Assembly: GCA_026713345.1 (NCBI GenBank)
Contig: JAPOOQ010000160.1
Location: 1-7,605, forward strand
Direction: 5' to 3'
Source of the DNA: Gemmatimonadota bacterium
Lineage (GTDB): Bacteria > Gemmatimonadota > Gemmatimonadetes > Longimicrobiales > Gaopeijiaceae
Length of the DNA: 7,605 nucleotides
In this document: piece after piece, positions 5,189 through 7,605 of the stretch
How the letters are laid out: each line of letters begins with the position of its first letter
How positions within the stretch are numbered: position 1 is the first letter of the stretch
Translations under genes and position numbers: made by a program
The notes under the pieces: model-generated
Databases searched by the model: none
Seen by the model: only the letters and a program-made list of their open reading frames with translations
What the model was told of the DNA's origin: nothing

Positions 5189-6936
5189 ACATAACCGACG
5201 CGGAGATCCGCCAGCGGTTGCGGCTGGGCGAGGACAGCGGCTGGGAGTTCAAACGGATCGAATTCAGTGGCGATCGGCCGACGAGCCCCCGGAAGGAAGA
5301 CCTCGCCGATGAGATGGCTGCTTTCGCCAACGCGAACGGGGGCGTGCTTCTTTGCGGGGTTTCCGACGGCGGGCGGCTTCAGGGGATGTCTCCGGAGCAG
5401 ATGGCCAAACTGGACCAAGTGTTGGTCGAAGTGAGCACCGCTGCCGTGGAGCCTTCCCTTCGCATCAACGTTCATCATCGAGAACTCGACGGAAGAGCCT
5501 TTGTACTCGTGGACGTGGCGAGGAGCGATTCGGTGCACGAGCGGGCCGGTCGCGCATTCATCCGGGTCGGCGCGACAAAACGCCGCCTCGGCGGTGACGA
5601 GCGTCCGCGGCTGGCGCAACGGCGCGCGCAGAGCCGTTACCTCTGGTTCGACCGACAGGTTGTTCCTCAGACGGGCTTCCACACCCTCAGCGAGCGCCTG
5701 TGGGAACCCCTGCTCAGCGCTGCGGGAGCGGACGACCCTCGCCGGGCTCTGATGAACCTCAGGCTCTTGGCGTCTGATGAAGCCGAAGTCGACCGGGCTA
5801 CGGTCGCCGGCGTCCTGCTATGCACCAATTCGCCCCAGGAGTGGCTGCCGCAAGCAACTATCGTGGCGACCTCCTATCGCGGCAAGGACCGCGCCTCCGG
5901 CCAATTGGACACACAGGAGATTGAAGGGCCGCTCCCTGTCCAGATCGCCGATGCGGTGAAGTTTGTCGTGCGCAACATGCGCGTTTCGGCACGCAAGACA
6001 CCTTCCCGCGAAGATGCGCCGCAGTACAGCAAGACCGCGGTCTTCGAGGCGGTGGTCAACGCTGTCGTCCACCGCGACTACTCGATGTCGTCCAGGCGGA
6101 CCAGGCTATCAATGTTCAAGGATCGCCTGGAGATCGACTCGCCCGGCCAGCTTCCCAACGGGATGACAATAGACGGCATGGATTCGAGCCAGGCGACACG
6201 CAACGAGGTGCTCGCCTCCGTATTTGGACGAATTCCCGTTGGCGATGTTCCCGGGTCCCGGCATCGCCGATACATGATGGAACGGCGAGGGGACGGCGTC
6301 TCGATCATTCTCAAGGAGACCCGTGAGACCGCCGGTATCAGGCCGGAGTACAGCGTCATCGATGAATCGAATCTGGTCCTGACCATCCCGGCCGCCAGAC
6401 TCGAACTCACACCGTCCGACGCCACGGTCACGGTGCACTCGAAGGGCGAACCGCTCGTCGGTGTCGATGTCCTGGCCCTGTTTCCGAACAAGACCTGGCA
6501 GCGGGAAACAACCGACGAAGCCGGTGAAGCGGAGTTCGATCTACACACCACGCACCTGCCGATGACCGTTTACGCCGCAGCGCCCGGATATACTGCCGGG
6601 CTGGCACGGGAGTGGACACCGCGCCAGGGGGGCCTGTTGCTGGAAATGGCCGGGCTCGCAGCCGGCGGCGCAGTCATTTTTCCGAACGCTACCGGACACG
6701 TTCCCGGACTGCGCGGACGACTGAACCCGAAACGTGATGCTTCGGACCGGACCTATCTCTACGCTGACAACGTTGCAATCGAGCAGGGAAGGCAGCAACC
6801 GGTCTCCTTTCGGTTGGGAAAGCCGTTGAGGCTCACGGACGCGTTTGGCGTCGAAATGTCGGTTACCATAGTCGACATCATCGGACGGTCGGCCCTCGTG
6901 GAGTACCGACCGTACGACATTGGAATTGACGACTAA
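5185..6936 (+). CDS. AlbA_2 (Schlafen-type) ATP-binding protein with RecG-C-like region and extra C-terminal domains
   Basis: This protein has 583 residues from GTG 5185, chosen because GGAGG (5174-5178) lies six bases upstream and the domain begins directly; GTG 5158 would add nine residues. The AlbA_2 domain spans about residues 5-135. It shows EFKR (21-24), then EMAAFANANGGVLLCGVSDG (43-62) and the closing AFIRVGATKRRL (124-135). The middle matches the HATPase_c_4 region seen at the C-terminus of RecG-like proteins. It has an ExxxNxxxH box at Glu-288, Asn-292 and His-296 (EAVVNAVVHRDYS) and DSPGQLPNGM (318-327). Residues about 405-475 look like a carboxypeptidase-regulatory/PEGA-type beta-sandwich (PLVGVDV, TTDEAGEAEFDL, YAAAPGY). 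The last 90 residues form another distinct region (IFPNATGHVPGL, TYLYADNVAIEQG, GRSALVEYRPYD). Proteins of this type are annotated as DNA- or nucleic-acid-binding regulators, and some occur near defence genes; the function here is unknown. No signal peptide or membrane helix is present. A membrane-protein gene follows after 23 bp. Confidence 0.88.
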   Translation: MNITDAEIRQRLRLGEDSGWEFKRIEFSGDRPTSPRKEDLADEMAAFANANGGVLLCGVSDGGRLQGMSPEQMAKLDQVLVEVSTAAVEPSLRINVHHRELDGRAFVLVDVARSDSVHERAGRAFIRVGATKRRLGGDERPRLAQRRAQSRYLWFDRQVVPQTGFHTLSERLWEPLLSAAGADDPRRALMNLRLLASDEAEVDRATVAGVLLCTNSPQEWLPQATIVATSYRGKDRASGQLDTQEIEGPLPVQIADAVKFVVRNMRVSARKTPSREDAPQYSKTAVFEAVVNAVVHRDYSMSSRRTRLSMFKDRLEIDSPGQLPNGMTIDGMDSSQATRNEVLASVFGRIPVGDVPGSRHRRYMMERRGDGVSIILKETRETAGIRPEYSVIDESNLVLTIPAARLELTPSDATVTVHSKGEPLVGVDVLALFPNKTWQRETTDEAGEAEFDLHTTHLPMTVYAAAPGYTAGLAREWTPRQGGLLLEMAGLAAGGAVIFPNATGHVPGLRGRLNPKRDASDRTYLYADNVAIEQGRQQPVSFRLGKPLRLTDAFGVEMSVTIVDIIGRSALVEYRPYDIGIDD

Positions 6937-6959
6937 GAGCGAGACGGTAGGGTAGCCCA

Positions 6960-7181
6960 ATGAAGAAAAGCCAGGCCCTCGGCCTTATCCTCTGGAGGGC
7001 TGGAATCCTCTTCCTGGGAGGCTATTTCCTTTTCCTCGGGCTCCGCTTTGCTCTGCGCATCACCGACCCCATGCTCGAGGTCGGAGTCGCCCTGGTTCTC
7101 GCCGGCGGGCTCTTCGTCCTGGTTTCCGTCGTCCGGGAACAGATCGAGGATGCCCGCAAGGTAAGGAGCTATGAACAATGA
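6960..7181 (+). CDS. Small two-helix membrane protein, upstream of ybjQ
   Basis: This 73-residue protein has two predicted membrane helices, at about residues 7-29 and 38-57, joined by the short loop RITDPML. A charged cytoplasmic-type tail, REQIEDARK, ends the chain. The start at ATG 6960 has only a weak purine-rich region (GGTAGGG) upstream, so the gene may be served by readthrough from the AlbA_2 gene, which ends 23 bases before. Its stop TGA overlaps the next start as ATGA. Helix two and the tail resemble those of the next gene, suggesting an old duplication. I do not recognise the family. Being locked into a coupled gene set with ybjQ suggests a shared envelope role, but none can be named. 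Confidence 0.75.
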   Translation: MKKSQALGLILWRAGILFLGGYFLFLGLRFALRITDPMLEVGVALVLAGGLFVLVSVVREQIEDARKVRSYEQ

Positions 7182-7483
7182 CCCGGCTGCTGCGCATCAT
7201 CGGTTTTCTGCTCATGGGCTCCGGTGCCCTGGTCCTTCTTGTCTGGGCGATCCGGCCGCTGCGCGCGATCTGGCCGTGGCTGATTGGATTGCCCCTTGCC
7301 ATTCAGATCGGAATTGGAGTGGCCGCGCTGGGACTGGTTATGGTCATGGGGTCGCTCATCGCGGAAAGAATCGAGGAGCGGGAGGCGGACCGGAAGCTTC
7401 TGGAGGATCGTCCCGAGTCCTCTCGTTTGGAGCAGTCGCAGTCTCGTAAGCCAATCACCGAAAGCCCAAGGAGCAGAAGATGA
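7178..7483 (+). CDS. Small two-helix membrane protein coupled to ybjQ
   Basis: This 101-residue protein has predicted membrane helices at about residues 5-24 and 37-61. Between them is a Trp/Arg/Pro-rich loop (WAIRPLRAIWPW). A polar tail starts with a highly charged helix ERIEEREADRK (63-73) and ends in a Ser/Arg-rich stretch. TAAGGAG (7162-7168) lies nine bases before ATG 7178. The start overlaps the preceding stop by four bases (ATGA), and the stop overlaps the ybjQ start by three bases. Translational coupling on both sides is therefore very likely. The second helix and following charged segment align with those of the upstream gene. No enzyme motif or recognised family is visible. Confidence 0.78.
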   Translation: MTRLLRIIGFLLMGSGALVLLVWAIRPLRAIWPWLIGLPLAIQIGIGVAALGLVMVMGSLIAERIEEREADRKLLEDRPESSRLEQSQSRKPITESPRSRR

Positions 7484-7605
7484 TCGTTGTCAACACCGAG
7501 ACCGTCCCGGGTCACCGCGTCGTGGAAGCGCTCGGCGTCGTTCGCGGTAGCACCATCCGTGCCAAGCACATCGGTACGGACATCATGGCCAGCCTGCGCA
7601 ACATC
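7480..7605 (+). CDS. ybjQ: YbjQ/DUF74 family heavy-metal-binding-type protein (C-terminus beyond window)
   Basis: The frame opens at ATG 7480 and runs to the right edge, giving 42 codons. AAGGAG (7468-7473) lies six bases upstream, and the start overlaps the stop of the preceding membrane-protein gene (ATGATC against TGA 7481-7483). The sequence has the clear UPF0145/YbjQ start: an MIVVNTETVPG strand, then VVEALGVVRGSTIRAKHIG and the helix DIMASLRNI. Complete members are about 105-110 residues, so slightly over half is missing. The family forms small ring-like oligomers. It is often labelled heavy-metal binding, but the cellular role is not established. Its place as the last seen gene of a coupled set with two membrane proteins suggests action at the membrane. 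Confidence 0.93.
   Translation, partial: MIVVNTETVPGHRVVEALGVVRGSTIRAKHIGTDIMASLRNI

Overview
The window is high-GC (about 65-70%) DNA from a Gram-negative bacterium. Exported proteins are prominent: a Sec-secreted beta-propeller, a Tat-type lipoprotein and a second lipoprotein. Together with the small-gene content this style fits an environmental lineage such as Gemmatimonadota, but the phylum is a guess from style, not from a marker gene.

Layout. The left part (1-2283) is on the minus strand. From its upstream end it holds a divergent YchF/OLA1-type GTPase (2283-1243), a tRNA-Asn(GTT) (1164-1092) with a possible promoter and a hairpin terminator, and the N-terminal part of a secreted FG-GAP beta-propeller protein that runs off the left edge (962-1). 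The right part (2469-7605) is on the plus strand. It starts with a predicted Tat lipoprotein of the class-V PLP aminotransferase / isopenicillin N epimerase type, followed 38 bp later by a lipoprotein of the acetamidase/formamidase family. After a 188-bp gap come a 583-residue AlbA_2 (Schlafen-type) ATP-binding protein with extra C-terminal domains, two tiny two-helix membrane proteins, and the start of a YbjQ (DUF74) family protein cut by the right edge. The two membrane genes and ybjQ overlap by 3-4 bases at each junction, and each downstream start has a good Shine-Dalgarno sequence, so they are almost certainly translationally coupled.

How the genes may work together. The aminotransferase-like enzyme and the amidase look like one envelope-located enzyme pair acting on amino or amide compounds; the substrate is unknown. 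The membrane-protein pair plus YbjQ looks like a small envelope module, and the AlbA_2 protein, 23 bp upstream, may share its transcript. The GTPase, tRNA and beta-propeller are housekeeping or general genes.

The strangest sequence feature is a run of 29 C residues inside 77 bases without A or T (2531-2607), in the leader of the Tat protein. No usable start codon lies between this tract and the twin-arginine motif, so either the tract is a slippage-prone switch or the assembly is wrong there. No CRISPR array, insertion sequence, integrase or phage gene was seen.
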